This document shows positions 9,104 to 17,198 of a stretch of DNA of 64,000 nt, piece after piece. The stretch is from Chitinophaga hostae. Lineage in GTDB: Bacteria > Bacteroidota > Bacteroidia > Chitinophagales > Chitinophagaceae. The notes below the pieces were generated by a model. It did not search any database. It worked only from the letters and a program-made list of their open reading frames with translations, and had not been told where the DNA came from. The translations under genes and the position numbers were made by a program. The stretch lies in NCBI RefSeq assembly GCF_018224885.1, contig NZ_JAGTXB010000007.1:1-64000 (forward strand). Direction: 5' to 3'. The stretch's first letter is position 1, and every line of letters begins with the position of its first letter.

Positions 9104-10102
9104 CTAGTATTTAAAGAACTGTTGCATATGGCTGCGAAATTCATCAAGAGGCCAGTCACGCACCAGGATACGGGGCAACGCAAAAGGATTGCTCCAGGAA
9201 TGCACCTGCCCGTGGTAATTGGCGCATACCAGCTGTAACCCCAGCGCCTTACACACTTTTATACTGTCTGCATTGTAATAGCGTTTAGTACCCAGGAATT
9301 TACGACCGCCAAAAGGATAGGAAAAATGTACCTGGGGTGCGCTCAGCACGCCTTCCAGGATTTCTTTCGACATCCCTATTTCAGTATACTGCTCTTCGTA
9401 CGACAGCATGCCCACTGCGGGATGCCGATGCGTATGACAACCAATCGCCGCATAGTCAGTATTTCCCATGGCCCTTAGCTCCTCCCAGGTCATCAACCGG
9501 TGCGAAGGCCGGCCTGTGGCGGTTTTCCCCGACCATTCATACAACTGCGCCATCGCCGATTCAATCACGGCCGGCTTACAGAAACGCAGCACCTGCTGTA
9601 ACGCGTAGTATGTTTCCCGTATAGCCGTGAGCGTGCCCGTGGCATATTGCCAGGTTTGCCCGTCAATATTGATCGTTAAAGTCGGCGGCAGGTTACCGTC
9701 TGTCAGCAGCACACGTTCCAGGTCGTCCCACCACAATTCATACGACGTATTGATCTTTGAAGTAGTAATATAGAATAATGCCGGTACCTCATGCCGGGTC
9801 AGCAAAGGCAGGGCTTCGTGATAATTATCTGCATAGCCATCGTCAAATGTTACAAACACGGAACGCTCCGGAAATGCCTTTTTATTTTTTACGTGGTATA
9901 AAAAACGATCCGCATCCAATACATTGTAGTCGCTGGCCAGGTGGCCCATTTGTGCATTGAAGTTAGCAGGGGTAACAGACAGCTCTTGCGGATCCTGCTG
10001 CAGGGTGGTAACCCGGTGATAGAGTAAAACAACTGCCGGACGCTGCACCTTGTTGGCGACGTAGTGCAACACAGAAAATATTTTTTTACTTGCGTTTCCC
10101 AT
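9104..10102 (-). CDS. Polysaccharide deacetylase (NodB homology domain)
   Basis: A 332-residue protein with NodB motif 1 TFDDGY at residues 85-90 and motif 2 HTHRHP near residue 222, the metal-binding Asp-His-His set of carbohydrate esterase family 4. LLYHRV upstream and SYPFGG downstream complete the family pattern. No signal peptide is visible, so it probably acts in the cytoplasm or on a membrane-linked intermediate. CE4 enzymes remove N-acetyl groups from amino sugars. Position inside a glycosyltransferase operon supports modification of a surface polysaccharide during assembly. The start is the ATG at 10100-10102. Confidence 0.88.
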   Translation of the reverse strand: MGNASKKIFSVLHYVANKVQRPAVVLLYHRVTTLQQDPQELSVTPANFNAQMGHLASDYNVLDADRFLYHVKNKKAFPERSVFVTFDDGYADNYHEALPLLTRHEVPALFYITTSKINTSYELWWDDLERVLLTDGNLPPTLTINIDGQTWQYATGTLTAIRETYYALQQVLRFCKPAVIESAMAQLYEWSGKTATGRPSHRLMTWEELRAMGNTDYAAIGCHTHRHPAVGMLSYEEQYTEIGMSKEILEGVLSAPQVHFSYPFGGRKFLGTKRYYNADSIKVCKALGLQLVCANYHGQVHSWSNPFALPRILVRDWPLDEFRSHMQQFFKY

Positions 10103-10126
10103 CAGATAATACTACATTTTACCACG

Positions 10127-10819
10127 TTACGCCTTTCTGGCACGCACGGCAATGATAATCGGATACACCGGATCATGATAATTCAATTCTTCCGGCAACA
10201 GTTCTTCCGCCGAAATCCCCTGCAGGATGGCCGTACAGGTGAGCACATTACCGTAAGAAATGATCTCAATATTTTCTTTCCCAAAAATTTCACCAAAAAC
10301 TTTTTCGGCCGACTGAACAGTAAATCTCCAATAATCGCCCCAGCGCTGCTGATCATAAGCCGATATCTGCGTAGCACCGGCCAGCGTAGCCAGCAGCACG
10401 CCACCGGGTTTTAACAGGTGATGGGCGCCTTCAATGGCTGTTTTAAAATCGTAGATAAAGTTAAAGGTCTGTGTACAGATAAAACAATCAATTTTATCAG
10501 CAGGCAACGAAGCTTTATTTGTCAGATCTCCTACAATGGTCACATGGGCCCCGGGTTGCACATGCAATACCTCAAAACTGCTTACCTGTGCGCCATATTT
10601 TTTCGAATAACTGCTCTCTGCTATTTCCAGCACATGACCCCGTACATCGGCACGATAGGTATCCAGGAAAGCAGCAATATAATGCCGGTCAACCGGCGTG
10701 CCCCTGTCCCATCCAAAGGTAGTGGAAACGGGTTGCAGCTTTCTCAGGTTATTCCAGGAAACCGGTGAAATCACTTCCCGCTTCATTTTTCTGAATATAT
10801 TCCGAACAAGTTTAAGCAT
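10127..10819 (-). CDS. Class I SAM-dependent methyltransferase
   Basis: A 230-residue protein. The Rossmann-like core includes GHVLEIAESSYSKKYG (motif I region), IDCFICTQTFNFIYDFKTAIEGAHHLLKPGGVLLATLAG (motifs IV to VI) and a YWRFT segment, as in methyltransferases encoded in polysaccharide clusters. The usual GxGxG loop is not canonical (LEIAESSY), which suggests a divergent SAM pocket but not necessarily loss of activity. Its start overlaps the 3' end of the upstream glycosyltransferase gene by 8 bases. Likely substrate is a sugar residue or nucleotide sugar; this is inferred from the operon. Confidence 0.75.
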   Translation of the reverse strand: MLKLVRNIFRKMKREVISPVSWNNLRKLQPVSTTFGWDRGTPVDRHYIAAFLDTYRADVRGHVLEIAESSYSKKYGAQVSSFEVLHVQPGAHVTIVGDLTNKASLPADKIDCFICTQTFNFIYDFKTAIEGAHHLLKPGGVLLATLAGATQISAYDQQRWGDYWRFTVQSAEKVFGEIFGKENIEIISYGNVLTCTAILQGISAEELLPEELNYHDPVYPIIIAVRARKA

Positions 10820-11750
10820 GGCCAGTTATTTTTCTCCAGTATTTTTTGAGCCTGTTTTTTATTTTCGCTTGTATGGTCATTCCCGCATTTGCCCGGAGGA
10901 ATTTCGCAAACACCCTTTCCATCGGCAGATTATTCTCTACCGGGATATCTTCTACCGGAACGGGTTGCTGGTATATTTCTGTATACAACCAATCTTCTTC
11001 CTTGAAATGATGGGTAGCCGCGGCCACGTTACCGTCATGTCTTACCAATGATTTCACCGGGTAAAGGGTGAGCATATCGTATAGATAAGCAGTAGCCCGC
11101 CAGCGAATAGCCCATGAACTTACTTTTCCGTGCTTATGCTGATGCAGCATCCGGAAAAAAGGATAAGCACCCCAGAAATCAAATGCTGCTTTTAAACCTT
11201 TGGCTTTAATCTGTTCGATTACTTTATCAGTATCCCGTTCAAACTTGCTCCAGGCACGGCTCCACGTTCCCCAGCCCAGGCTGCCCGGGTCATGCACCAA
11301 AAAGGTTGAGGGCTTGTAATTTGCCGGTATGGTAAACGGATACAGATAACCATGCACCGCCAATACCTTTTCAGCATGCTCATACCGGTGAAGGCCATCG
11401 TTCATATATTGCAGAAAGAAAGGAGACACCGTAAGATCATCTTCCAATACAATTACTTTTCCATGTTTACTGATCACTTCCGTAACACCATCAATCACCG
11501 ATGTGGCCAAACCTTTGTTCTGCTCTGCTTCCAGCACAATCACCCGGCCACACCAGGGCTCCCGGTGTACAATTTCCCGCACCTGTTTCACCAGCTGCAA
11601 CTGCTCAGTAGAAGCGCCGGCTTTAGGCCCGTCACAATAAACATACAGGGTACTCTCCTTCGCTTCCTTATTCCTGCTCAGATGCTGTAACGTGCTAAGC
11701 GTCAGAACCGGCCTGTTGTAAACAAATAGTACGATAGGAGCAAATTCCAT
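10812..11750 (-). CDS. Glycosyltransferase, GNT-I-like/GT-A type
   Basis: A 312-residue protein from the ATG at 11748-11750. An upstream open extension to 11861 exists but has no family similarity that I recognise. The N-terminus PIVLFVYNRPVLTLSTLQHL and the later VIVLEDDLTVSPFFLQYMNDGL with an acidic EDD metal site resemble proteins of the GNT-I/GT13-like group common in Bacteroidota polysaccharide loci. The C-terminal 60 residues are basic. It precedes the methyltransferase with an 8-base overlap. Acceptor and donor are unknown; the GT call itself rests on the EDD motif and fold-like pattern. Confidence 0.7.
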   Translation of the reverse strand: MEFAPIVLFVYNRPVLTLSTLQHLSRNKEAKESTLYVYCDGPKAGASTEQLQLVKQVREIVHREPWCGRVIVLEAEQNKGLATSVIDGVTEVISKHGKVIVLEDDLTVSPFFLQYMNDGLHRYEHAEKVLAVHGYLYPFTIPANYKPSTFLVHDPGSLGWGTWSRAWSKFERDTDKVIEQIKAKGLKAAFDFWGAYPFFRMLHQHKHGKVSSWAIRWRATAYLYDMLTLYPVKSLVRHDGNVAAATHHFKEEDWLYTEIYQQPVPVEDIPVENNLPMERVFAKFLRANAGMTIQAKIKNRLKKYWRKITGHA

Positions 11751-11838
11751 GATGTGAAAAGTCCTGCGCAAGGCAGGTATTAAGTTAAAAGGGTAAAAAT
11801 CGGATAAAATTAACAATAAAACAAATGTGTAGAAGCGG

Positions 11839-12510
11839 CTATAACCTGCCCCCTCCGGCAAAATACCGCTTCCAGTAAGGCTCTTTAAGATCGCTGATCA
11901 TTACGCCTGCGCTGGTGGAGGCATGTACAAACTTGTCGTTCTCCAGGTAAATCCCTACGTGAGAAATACGTTTATGATGAATGCGGAAAAATACCAGGTC
12001 CCCTTCATGCAGATCTTTCACCGGCAATCTTTTTACCTGTGTATAAAGATCGGTGGAGTTACCGGAAAGTCCCAGCTGGAATACAGCATTCATCAGGGTA
12101 TTCACGAATCCTGAGCAATCAATTCCATCTCTTGTTTTACCACCCAGGCGATAGGGCGTGCCCCACCACTCATCAATAAAACTATACAGCTTCTGATTCA
12201 ATACATCTTCCACCGCAACATCGAGCAGTTGCGCGTATTTAAACTGCCAGCTTTGCGCATTCTCCAGGTTGGCACTACCCCTGGTGATATTTTTACTGAT
12301 ACCTATCTCTCTGCTACGATCATTACTATTGTTGCGGGGATGACGGTTGGTGGCAATGCCATCTATAAATTCCACCCGCCTGTTGTTGGCGGCAGCGGGT
12401 GCTGCAGTATTTTTTTTATTAGCAGTACCTTTCTTCAACGAAGCGCAGGAACTAAGTGACAATGCACAAATCGATAACTTCACAAATAGGTGTCCCTTTA
12501 CTCTGATCAT
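11839..12510 (-). CDS. NlpC/P60-family lipoprotein (peptidoglycan endopeptidase)
   Basis: A 223-residue protein from the ATG at 12508-12510, with a signal peptide ending in a lipobox SLSSC (Cys22). A longer start at 12540 is disfavoured because the -7 box sits at 12538-12545. After a low-complexity linker, residues about 110-215 form an NlpC/P60 (C40) domain: WWGTPYRLGG, DCSGF with catalytic Cys132, and HVGIYL with catalytic His184. Such enzymes cleave the gamma-D-Glu to diamino-acid bond in peptidoglycan stems. The lipid anchor places it in the periplasm. It is the first gene of the minus-strand run and diverges from dnaE across element C. Confidence 0.9.
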   Translation of the reverse strand: MIRVKGHLFVKLSICALSLSSCASLKKGTANKKNTAAPAAANNRRVEFIDGIATNRHPRNNSNDRSREIGISKNITRGSANLENAQSWQFKYAQLLDVAVEDVLNQKLYSFIDEWWGTPYRLGGKTRDGIDCSGFVNTLMNAVFQLGLSGNSTDLYTQVKRLPVKDLHEGDLVFFRIHHKRISHVGIYLENDKFVHASTSAGVMISDLKEPYWKRYFAGGGRL

Positions 12511-12537
12511 AAGCCTGGCTAAATTTTCGCTAAAATA

Positions 12538-12545
12538 CAAATATA
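12538..12545 (-). promoter_or_regulatory. -7 box (TATATTTG) of the NlpC/P60 gene
   Basis: On the minus strand this reads TATATTTG, matching TAnnTTTG. It lies 27 bases upstream of the ATG at 12510 and supports that start over the longer frame. It remains outside element C. Confidence 0.5.
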
Positions 12546-12575
12546 TAGCGATTTACAAATTTGGAATATGCGAAT

Positions 12576-12782
12576 GGGGAGCGCCTTCGGCGCTTGTCTT
12601 TGGGCAGGATTAATTTGATTATGATGATTATACTGATTTTATTTCTTTTTTTGAAAGATGATTATTTTTCTTGTAATGCATTAGACAAGGGGATAAAGAC
12701 AAGGCCCTGAAAAAGCTAAAATCAGTATAATCATCATAATCAAATTAATCCTGCCCAAAGACAAGCGCCGAAGGCGCTCCCC
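12576..12782. repeat. Palindromic element C (type 1, perfect 66-bp arms)
   Basis: A 207-bp element with two perfectly complementary 66-nt arms (12576-12641 and 12717-12782) around a 75-nt apex. Arms start GGGGAGCGCC, include the GCGCC-TTC-GGCGC mini-hairpin and GTCTTTGGGCAGG, then four GATT units spaced 9 nt. The spacers between GATTs differ from all other copies but match exactly between the two arms. It lies in the divergent gap between NlpC/P60 and dnaE (12511-12866) and leaves both -7 boxes intact. The rest of that gap is AT-rich with nothing else recognised. Confidence 0.92.
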
Positions 12783-12834
12783 TCCGCTCTATTATCCGCT
12801 TTAATACCTTTTTGCTTTCTGCTGCTTTTTAGTT

Positions 12835-12842
12835 TACTTTTG
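12835..12842 (+). promoter_or_regulatory. -7 box (TACTTTTG) of dnaE
   Basis: Matches TAnnTTTG, 24 bases upstream of the preferred ATG at 12867. It overlaps the alternative in-frame TTG at 12840, which argues for the ATG. Confidence 0.5.
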
Positions 12843-12866
12843 CTCCTTGACGAAAACGACTCGCTG

Positions 12867-15800
12867 ATGATTTTTTCCCACTTACACGTACATACCCAAT
12901 ACTCGTTACTGGACGGCGCCGCCGATATTAAATCGCTGTATAAAAAAGCGATGGCCTCTAATCAGCCGGCATTGGCGATTACAGACCACGGTAATATGTT
13001 TGGCGCATTTCAGTTTGTGGCGGAAGCATATAACAACAAATTAAATCCGGGTGATCCAAAAGATAAAAGACTGAAGGTAAAACCCATTGTAGGCTGCGAA
13101 TTCTATGTGGTAGAAAACCGTCATAAACGTGCGTTTACAAGAGAGGAAAAAGATATACGCTACCACCAGGTATTACTCGCCAAAGATGATGAAGGCTATC
13201 GCAACCTTATCAAACTCTGTTCCCTCGGGTATATGGAAGGACTGTACGGTAAGTACCCCCGTATCGATAAGGAACTGGTGCTGCAGTACCACAAAGGACT
13301 GATCGCTACTACTTGTTGTCTTGGCGCCTCTGTACCCCGCGTCATTTTGCGCAATGGAGAAGAAGAAGGCGAAAAAGAATTTCGCTGGTGGCTCGATATT
13401 TTTGGAGAAGATTATTATGTAGAGTTACAACGCCACGGCATCCCGGAGCAGGAAAAGGTAAACGTTGTATTGCTGCGCTTTGCAGAGAAATACAATGTAA
13501 AGGTGATCGCCTCCAACGACTCCCACTATGTGGATCAGGCAGATGCCAATGCGCACGATATCCTGCTTTGTATTAATACCGGCGAGAAGAAAAGTACCCC
13601 TACCAACAAGGATTTTTCGGACGACGACAGCGCCGGCGGCAAGAAAGGACGCTTCGCGTTTTATAACGACCAGTTCTATTTCAAGACAACGGAAGAAATG
13701 AGCCAGCTGTTTCATGATCTTCCGCAGGCCATCGATAACACCAACGAAATTGTAGATAAGGTACAGCTGCTGGACCTCAAAAGGGATATCCTGCTGCCCA
13801 ACTTCCCTATTCCAAAAGAGTTCATCACCCAGGATCAGTACCTGCGTCATATCACCTACGAAGGGGCGCGCAGCAGGTACCTGGAAATGACCGCCGATAT
13901 TGAAGAACGCATCAACTTTGAACTGCAGGTAATCGAAAACATGGGGTTTGCCGGTTACTTCCTCATTGTGGCCGACTTCATCAAGGCAGGGCGTGAACTG
14001 GGCGTATTTATAGGCCCGGGACGCGGATCGGCAGCCGGTTCGGCGGTAGCCTACTGTATTGGTATCACCAATATAGATCCCATTAAGTATAATCTCCTGT
14101 TTGAGCGTTTCCTTAACCCGGAACGTAAGAGCATGCCCGATATTGATACGGACTTCGATGATGAGGGCCGTCAAAAGGTGATCGACTACGTAGTACAGAA
14201 ATATGGCCGTAACCAGGTGGCGCAGATCATCACCTATGGTACCATGGCCGCTAAAATGAGTATCAAGGACGTGGCGCGTGTAATGGACCTCCCGCTGATC
14301 GATTCCAACGGTCTCGCTAAACTGGTGCCGGACAAGCCCGGTATTCAGCTGGACCGGATCTTTAACGCCCCCCTCGATGGTGAAAAAAGTCTCGCCGATA
14401 AAGAAGGGCTCGCCGGTGAAGACATTGAAAACGTGAAAAAGCTGCGGGAACTCATTAAAGGCGCCGATCTGCAGGGAGAAGTGCTGCGCGAGGCCTGTGT
14501 ACTCGAAGGCTCTGTACGTAACACCGGTATCCATGCGGCGGGTATCATCATCGCCCCGCAGGATCTGTACGACCTGATCCCGGTGTCGACCGCGAAAGAC
14601 TCCGACCTGCTGGTGACCCAGTTTGAAGGCAGCATTATCGAGTCGGCCGGCGTAATCAAGATGGACTTCCTGGGGCTGAAAACCCTCACCATTATCAAAG
14701 GCGCACTGGAGCTGATCCGTCAGAACCACGGTATCAGCATCGAAATAGACAATATTCCGCTGGATGATGCCAAAACCTACGACCTGTATCAGAAAGGCGA
14801 AACAAACGCTACGTTCCAGTTCGAGTCGCCCGGTATGCAGAAGTACCTGCGGGAGCTGAAGCCCGATAGGTTCGATGACCTCATTGCGATGAACGCCTTG
14901 TACCGCCCGGGACCACTGGAGTACATCCCTTCGTTTATCCGCCGTAAACATGGCCTGGAGCCCGTACAATACGACATCGCTGAAATGGAGGAATACCTCA
15001 ACGATACCTACGGTATCACGGTATACCAGGAACAGGTGATGTTGCTGAGCCAGAAACTGGCAGGCTTCTCCAAAGGTGATGCCGACGTACTCCGTAAGGC
15101 AATGGGTAAAAAGCAGATCGCGGTACTGAACAAAATGAAGGCCCAGTTCATGGAAGGCTGCGCCCAAAATGGCCACGATCCTAAAGTCTGCGAAAAAGTA
15201 TGGACCGACTGGGAAGCCTTCGCCTCCTATGCCTTCAACAAATCGCACTCTACCTGTTATGCGTTCGTAGCCTACCAGACGGCTTACCTGAAAGCCCACT
15301 ACCCTTCCGAATATATGGCCGCCGTACTGAACTGTGCCAGCAATATTGAGAAGATCACCTTCTTCATGGAAGAGTCCAAACGTATGGGCATCGACGTATT
15401 ACCGCCCGATGTGAATGAGTCGTTCAAAGGTTTTGCGGTGAATAAACAAGGCCAGGTCCGTTTCGGGCTCGGAGGATTGAAAGGTGTGGGTGAGGCCGCT
15501 ATTGAAAACCTGCTGGAAGAGCGTAAAAAAGATGGTCCTTTCAAAAACATATTCGACTTTATCAAGCGCGTTAACCAACGCGCTGTCAATAAAAAATCAC
15601 TGGAAGCCCTGGTGATGTCCGGAGCATTCGATAGTTTCCCCGAACTGCACCGCGCACAGTATTTTCATAAACCGGAGGGCGAACAGCTCAATGGCCTCGA
15701 TAAGATCGTGAAATTCGGTCAGCAGGTAACCGCCGGCTCCTCCAATATGGGCAGCCTCTTTGGCGCCGACGACCTGCCGGATGTGGAACCACCCAAAATT

Positions 15801-16511
15801 CCTGCATGCGACGCCTGGCCGCTGATCATGAAGCTGAACAATGAAAGGGATATCACCGGTATCTACATCTCCGGACATCCGCTCGATGACTATCGCTTTG
15901 AAATGAAACATTACCACATGAACTCCATACAGGAGCTGCTGGAATACCAAACGGAGATTTCCCAGCCCGGCGGCAATGGCGGCCGCTCCAGGGAACGTAA
16001 CTTCCGCCTGGCGGTATACATTACCGGCGCACAGGAAAGGATTTCCCGTAATAACCGGCAGTTTGGAGTAATGACCATCGAAGACTATACAGGTAAATTT
16101 GAATTTGCCCTTTGGAGTGAAGACTTTATCCGCTTTGCCCCCTACCTCAAAGCCGGTCTTTGCCTCTTTATCAATGGCGGATTCAAATCCAAACGCTTCA
16201 ATGATAACGAGTACGAGTTTAAGGTAAATGGCATACAACTGCTGCAGGAGGTAAAGAAAACACATACCAAGCAGGTGTATCTCAACACCATGCCCAAGTG
16301 CATCAACAAACAAACGGTAGACTTCCTGGTAGACAATGTAAACCGCTTCCCGGGTAACAGCGTGCTCCACGTACATCTGACCGACCGCGATGACCAAACA
16401 CAGGCAAAGCTGCACACTTTTAACCGGAATATTGAGATGAATGACGAGTTGGCGGGTTTCCTGCACAAACAACCGGATATCGATGTGTACATAGAGATAA
16501 TCAATAAGTAG
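12867..16511 (+). CDS. dnaE: DNA polymerase III alpha subunit
   Basis: A 1214-residue protein from the ATG at 12867. The N-terminal PHP domain starts FSHLHVHTQYSLLDGAADI and retains the His pattern. The C-family polymerase core carries GPGRGSAAGS and the catalytic PDIDTDF near residue 424, then YRPGPLEYIP, YQEQVM and the SYAFNKSHSTCYA tract. C-terminal helix-hairpin-helix and OB-fold regions follow, with RLAVYITGAQERISRNN near residue 1045. Length and order fit DnaE1-type replicative polymerases. A 9-residue longer frame begins at a TTG (12840) that overlaps the promoter box. trxA follows after 107 bases with no feature recognised between them. Confidence 0.97.
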   Translation: MIFSHLHVHTQYSLLDGAADIKSLYKKAMASNQPALAITDHGNMFGAFQFVAEAYNNKLNPGDPKDKRLKVKPIVGCEFYVVENRHKRAFTREEKDIRYHQVLLAKDDEGYRNLIKLCSLGYMEGLYGKYPRIDKELVLQYHKGLIATTCCLGASVPRVILRNGEEEGEKEFRWWLDIFGEDYYVELQRHGIPEQEKVNVVLLRFAEKYNVKVIASNDSHYVDQADANAHDILLCINTGEKKSTPTNKDFSDDDSAGGKKGRFAFYNDQFYFKTTEEMSQLFHDLPQAIDNTNEIVDKVQLLDLKRDILLPNFPIPKEFITQDQYLRHITYEGARSRYLEMTADIEERINFELQVIENMGFAGYFLIVADFIKAGRELGVFIGPGRGSAAGSAVAYCIGITNIDPIKYNLLFERFLNPERKSMPDIDTDFDDEGRQKVIDYVVQKYGRNQVAQIITYGTMAAKMSIKDVARVMDLPLIDSNGLAKLVPDKPGIQLDRIFNAPLDGEKSLADKEGLAGEDIENVKKLRELIKGADLQGEVLREACVLEGSVRNTGIHAAGIIIAPQDLYDLIPVSTAKDSDLLVTQFEGSIIESAGVIKMDFLGLKTLTIIKGALELIRQNHGISIEIDNIPLDDAKTYDLYQKGETNATFQFESPGMQKYLRELKPDRFDDLIAMNALYRPGPLEYIPSFIRRKHGLEPVQYDIAEMEEYLNDTYGITVYQEQVMLLSQKLAGFSKGDADVLRKAMGKKQIAVLNKMKAQFMEGCAQNGHDPKVCEKVWTDWEAFASYAFNKSHSTCYAFVAYQTAYLKAHYPSEYMAAVLNCASNIEKITFFMEESKRMGIDVLPPDVNESFKGFAVNKQGQVRFGLGGLKGVGEAAIENLLEERKKDGPFKNIFDFIKRVNQRAVNKKSLEALVMSGAFDSFPELHRAQYFHKPEGEQLNGLDKIVKFGQQVTAGSSNMGSLFGADDLPDVEPPKIPACDAWPLIMKLNNERDITGIYISGHPLDDYRFEMKHYHMNSIQELLEYQTEISQPGGNGGRSRERNFRLAVYITGAQERISRNNRQFGVMTIEDYTGKFEFALWSEDFIRFAPYLKAGLCLFINGGFKSKRFNDNEYEFKVNGIQLLQEVKKTHTKQVYLNTMPKCINKQTVDFLVDNVNRFPGNSVLHVHLTDRDDQTQAKLHTFNRNIEMNDELAGFLHKQPDIDVYIEIINK

Positions 16512-16618
16512 GATGCCAAAAATGCAGTAATTTGCACTCGGATCAAGATTTGACCATAAGATAACACAAATCAGAAAATCAAAACAATCGTTAAATAAAA
16601 CTTTTAAAATCACAGAAT

Positions 16619-16936
16619 ATGGCTTTAGAAATCACTGATGCGAACTTTGAAACGGAAGTTCTGAATTCCGATAAATTAACTGTTATTGACTTCTGGGCAG
16701 AATGGTGTGGCCCTTGTCGCGCTATCGGTCCGGTAATCGAAGAACTGTCTAAAGATTACGCAGGTAAAGTAAATATCGGAAAAGTTAACGTGGATCAGAA
16801 TCCACAACTGTCTATAAATTATGGTATTACCAGCATCCCTGCGATCCTCTTCGTGAAAGGTGGCCAGGTAGTTGACAAACAGGTAGGCGCTGTGCCTAAA
16901 GCTGTGCTGGATAAGAAAATACAGGCCAATATGTAA
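16619..16936 (+). CDS. trxA: Thioredoxin
   Basis: A 105-residue thioredoxin fold with the active site WCGPC at residues 29-33 and the cis-proline in SIPAIL (Pro74). It lacks a signal peptide and therefore acts in the cytoplasm as a disulfide reductant, recharged by thioredoxin reductase. Start is the ATG at 16619. It follows dnaE on the same strand; the intervening 107 bases could hold its own promoter, with a near-match TAATTTG around 16530. A strong intrinsic terminator follows at 16961-16994. Confidence 0.97.
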   Translation: MALEITDANFETEVLNSDKLTVIDFWAEWCGPCRAIGPVIEELSKDYAGKVNIGKVNVDQNPQLSINYGITSIPAILFVKGGQVVDKQVGAVPKAVLDKKIQANM

Positions 16937-16960
16937 TTTTTATAAAAACTGAGTTTAGGA

Positions 16961-16994
16961 AGCGTTCCGGATTATTCCGGAGCGCTTTTTTTTT
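16961..16994 (+). terminator. Intrinsic terminator after trxA
   Basis: A 10-bp stem AGCGTTCCGG / CCGGAGCGCT with one G-U pair and the loop ATTATT, followed by eight or more T residues. It lies 24 bases after the trxA stop and just before palindromic element D. Confidence 0.9.
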
Positions 16995-17002
16995 GCCCGG
17001 GA

Positions 17003-17187
17003 TTTTCTTGCCCAGGATTAAACTGATTTCAATGATTTTGCTGATTTTATATTTTGAATTTAAAATGATTCTAAAAAGATGAATGGAGATCAACAACCTA
17101 ATATCTTATTGGTCTTTGCTAATCTTTAAATCAAAAAATATAAAATCAGCAAAATCATTGAAATCAGTTTAATCCTGGGCAAGAAAA
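17003..17187. repeat. Palindromic element D (type 2, perfect 53-bp arms)
   Basis: A 185-bp element with 53-nt perfectly complementary arms (17003-17055 and 17135-17187). The arm begins TTTTCTTGCCCAGG and carries four GATT units every 9 nt with copy-specific spacers (for example TTCAAT and TTTGCT after GA) that match between arms. The apex is degenerate compared with E, G, H and I. A partial extra end (TTGCCCGGGATTTT at about 16993-17006) precedes the left arm. It lies between tandem genes trxA and the M43 protease, the only copy in a tandem junction, and ends 11 bases before the downstream start. Confidence 0.9.
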
Positions 17188-17198
17188 ATTCCGCTCCT

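Noticed and set aside
11751-11861. N-terminal extension of the GNT-I-like transferase
   Set aside because: The extra 37 residues have no family similarity, overlap the NlpC/P60 3' end, and a proper ATG starts at 11750.
12602-12760. GATT arrays as a CRISPR array
   Set aside because: The repeats are 4 bases with 5-base spacers inside an inverted repeat, and no cas gene is present.
13425-15299. Long open frame antisense to dnaE (and similar ones opposite smc, CorA and the FAD/Fe-S gene)
   Set aside because: No family similarity, and each lies opposite an unmistakable gene. These are shadow frames in GC-balanced coding DNA.
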